Below are positions 5,552-6,035 of a DNA stretch of 6,035 nucleotides, one piece after another. A program made the position numbers and the translations under genes. Source of the stretch: JBLHGN01 sp047616325 (GTDB lineage Bacteria; Pseudomonadota; Gammaproteobacteria; Pseudomonadales; Cellvibrionaceae); assembly GCA_047616325.1 (NCBI GenBank), contig JBLHGN010000228.1:1-6035 (forward strand), written 5' to 3'. Below the pieces are notes generated by a model that ran no database searches, was not told the origin of the DNA, and worked only from the letters and a program-made list of their open reading frames with translations. Each line of letters starts with the position of its first letter. Position 1 is the first letter of the stretch.

Positions 5552-5690
5552 TTAGCGCAACAATATCGGCGGTTTCTTTGTTGCGCTTCCTGCAAGTGCC
5601 TTTGCGAGAAGATGAGTTGTTGTCGAAGTCCTGTCTATTAAAATCAGGGGCACGACTCGTATTACGTTTTGCGCGCGATTTTTTTGGCAT
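5457..5690 (-). pseudogene. phoH: N-terminal part of the PhoH gene, separated by a frameshift
   Basis: From ATG 5690 this frame starts MPKKSRAKRN and contains a second basic patch (RKGTCRKRNKE), giving a Lys/Arg-rich, probably disordered tail that may touch nucleic acid. GGAGA at 5700-5704 lies 9 nt before the ATG, the best ribosome site in this part of the window, and so decides the start. The frame reads RQDTPP up to the C run and then ends out of frame at 5457. Skipping one C gives DTPPLKARTPAQ, which from memory lines up without gaps with DTSPILARNEAQ of E. coli PhoH. That supports 5690-4877 as one ancestral gene of 270 codons plus stop. Confidence 0.7.
5494..5503. repeat. Homopolymer of 10 G (+) / 10 C (- strand, inside phoH)
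   Basis: Ten consecutive G on the + strand, with a second run of six G at 5514-5519 close by. The longer run sits exactly where the two PhoH frames must be joined. Tracts of this length are prone to replication slippage and to miscounting in sequencing. Confidence 0.9.
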
Positions 5691-5830
5691 ATTTAACATT
5701 CTCCGTTTATTCAATAGAACCACTGATATTCTATAAGAAAATATGGTGGTGACGAAACGTCGTTTGTTGTGTTTTATTCTCCTCTGTTTAAGTTGACTAA
5801 AATGTAAAACAAAAAATAAATTTACGCACA

Positions 5831-5860
5831 AATATAAGGCAATTATTTTTGCTTTGACAA
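5831..5860 (-). promoter_or_regulatory. Candidate sigma-70 promoter for phoH
   Basis: On the - strand, TTGTCA (5855-5860) and TATATT (5831-5836) are 18 nt apart, each with five of six consensus bases. The start point would be near 5824, giving a leader of about 134 nt before ATG 5690. I saw no convincing pair of Pho boxes, so phosphate control is not shown by the sequence. The same spot holds TTGACA on the + strand (5854-5859), but without a well-placed -10. Confidence 0.4.
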
Positions 5861-5921
5861 AATATAGTGCGCTAGCAATAGATAATAATAAAAAAGTAAA
5901 GCTGCCGAGCTGTTTTATCAA

Positions 5922-6035
5922 TCTGTATCGGAAACTATTGCAGTTTATTTGTGATATGTAAATAGTATCAATAAAAATTGTCTAAGATTGTTATTCTATA
6001 TCCAAAAAAATACTAAGTAAAAAATCTGTTCATAT
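5922..6035. other. AT-rich right edge without a visible gene
   Basis: No frame on either strand gives a protein-like product up to the window end. The sequence is rich in A and T and has no clear hairpin terminator. Confidence 0.5.

Noticed and set aside
5854..5886. Possible + strand promoter (perfect TTGACA with GATAAT)
   Set aside because: The spacing is about 21 nt, too long, and no gene follows on the + strand before the window ends.
5691..5921. Upstream extension of the phoH N-terminal frame to a TTG at 5921, with a hydrophobic start
   Set aside because: It covers the predicted promoter and leader, the TTG has no ribosome site, and the hydrophobic residues follow from AT-rich DNA. ATG 5690 has a well-placed GGAGA.

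Overview
The window looks like chromosomal DNA of a gammaproteobacterium, perhaps a marine or cellulolytic Cellvibrionales-type genome. This is inferred from moderate GC, AT-rich intergenic DNA, an E. coli-type PhoH protein, an HSDxKP-type soluble Ser/Thr kinase, and IS30 and IS91 remnants. No rRNA, tRNA, CRISPR array or intact mobile element was found.

Positions 1-820 are a transposon graveyard. The C-terminus of an IS30-family transposase runs off the left edge (+). It abuts a frameshifted fragment of an unrecognised gene (-), then a short piece resembling a REP-associated (Y1) transposase (-), then the zinc-finger N-terminus of an IS91-family transposase (+). A + strand hairpin terminator closes the block at 792-813.

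Positions 876-3169 hold two divergent genes. A secreted lipoprotein with a class I methyltransferase-like fold (COG4798 type) is on the - strand, and a CBS-CBS-GGDEF diguanylate cyclase with an intact inhibitory I-site is on the + strand. The 389-nt region between them carries three small perfect inverted repeats. One, CGTTAAC-ctt-GTTAACG, sits at the predicted transcription start of the lipoprotein gene.

Positions 3170-3411 contain an 8-bp perfect inverted repeat, a good Shine-Dalgarno sequence and a 30-codon frame with no standard start codon. The stop of this frame overlaps the stop of the convergent kinase gene.

Positions 3408-5690 are on the - strand. A PhoH-family ATPase lies upstream and a soluble Hanks-type Ser/Thr kinase downstream, 413 nt apart, with a predicted promoter for the kinase. 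The PhoH coding sequence is split by a run of 10 C (- strand). With nine C it would read as one 270-residue protein. This is the observation most worth checking. Positions 5922-6035 are AT-rich and show no gene.

The intact genes are mostly signalling or nucleotide-dependent proteins (c-di-GMP synthesis, protein phosphorylation, PhoH ATPase), but nothing shows that they form one system. I see no clear evidence of a new defence or mobile system. The notable points are the C-tract, the startless small frame with its operator-like repeat, and the lipoprotein-anchored methyltransferase.
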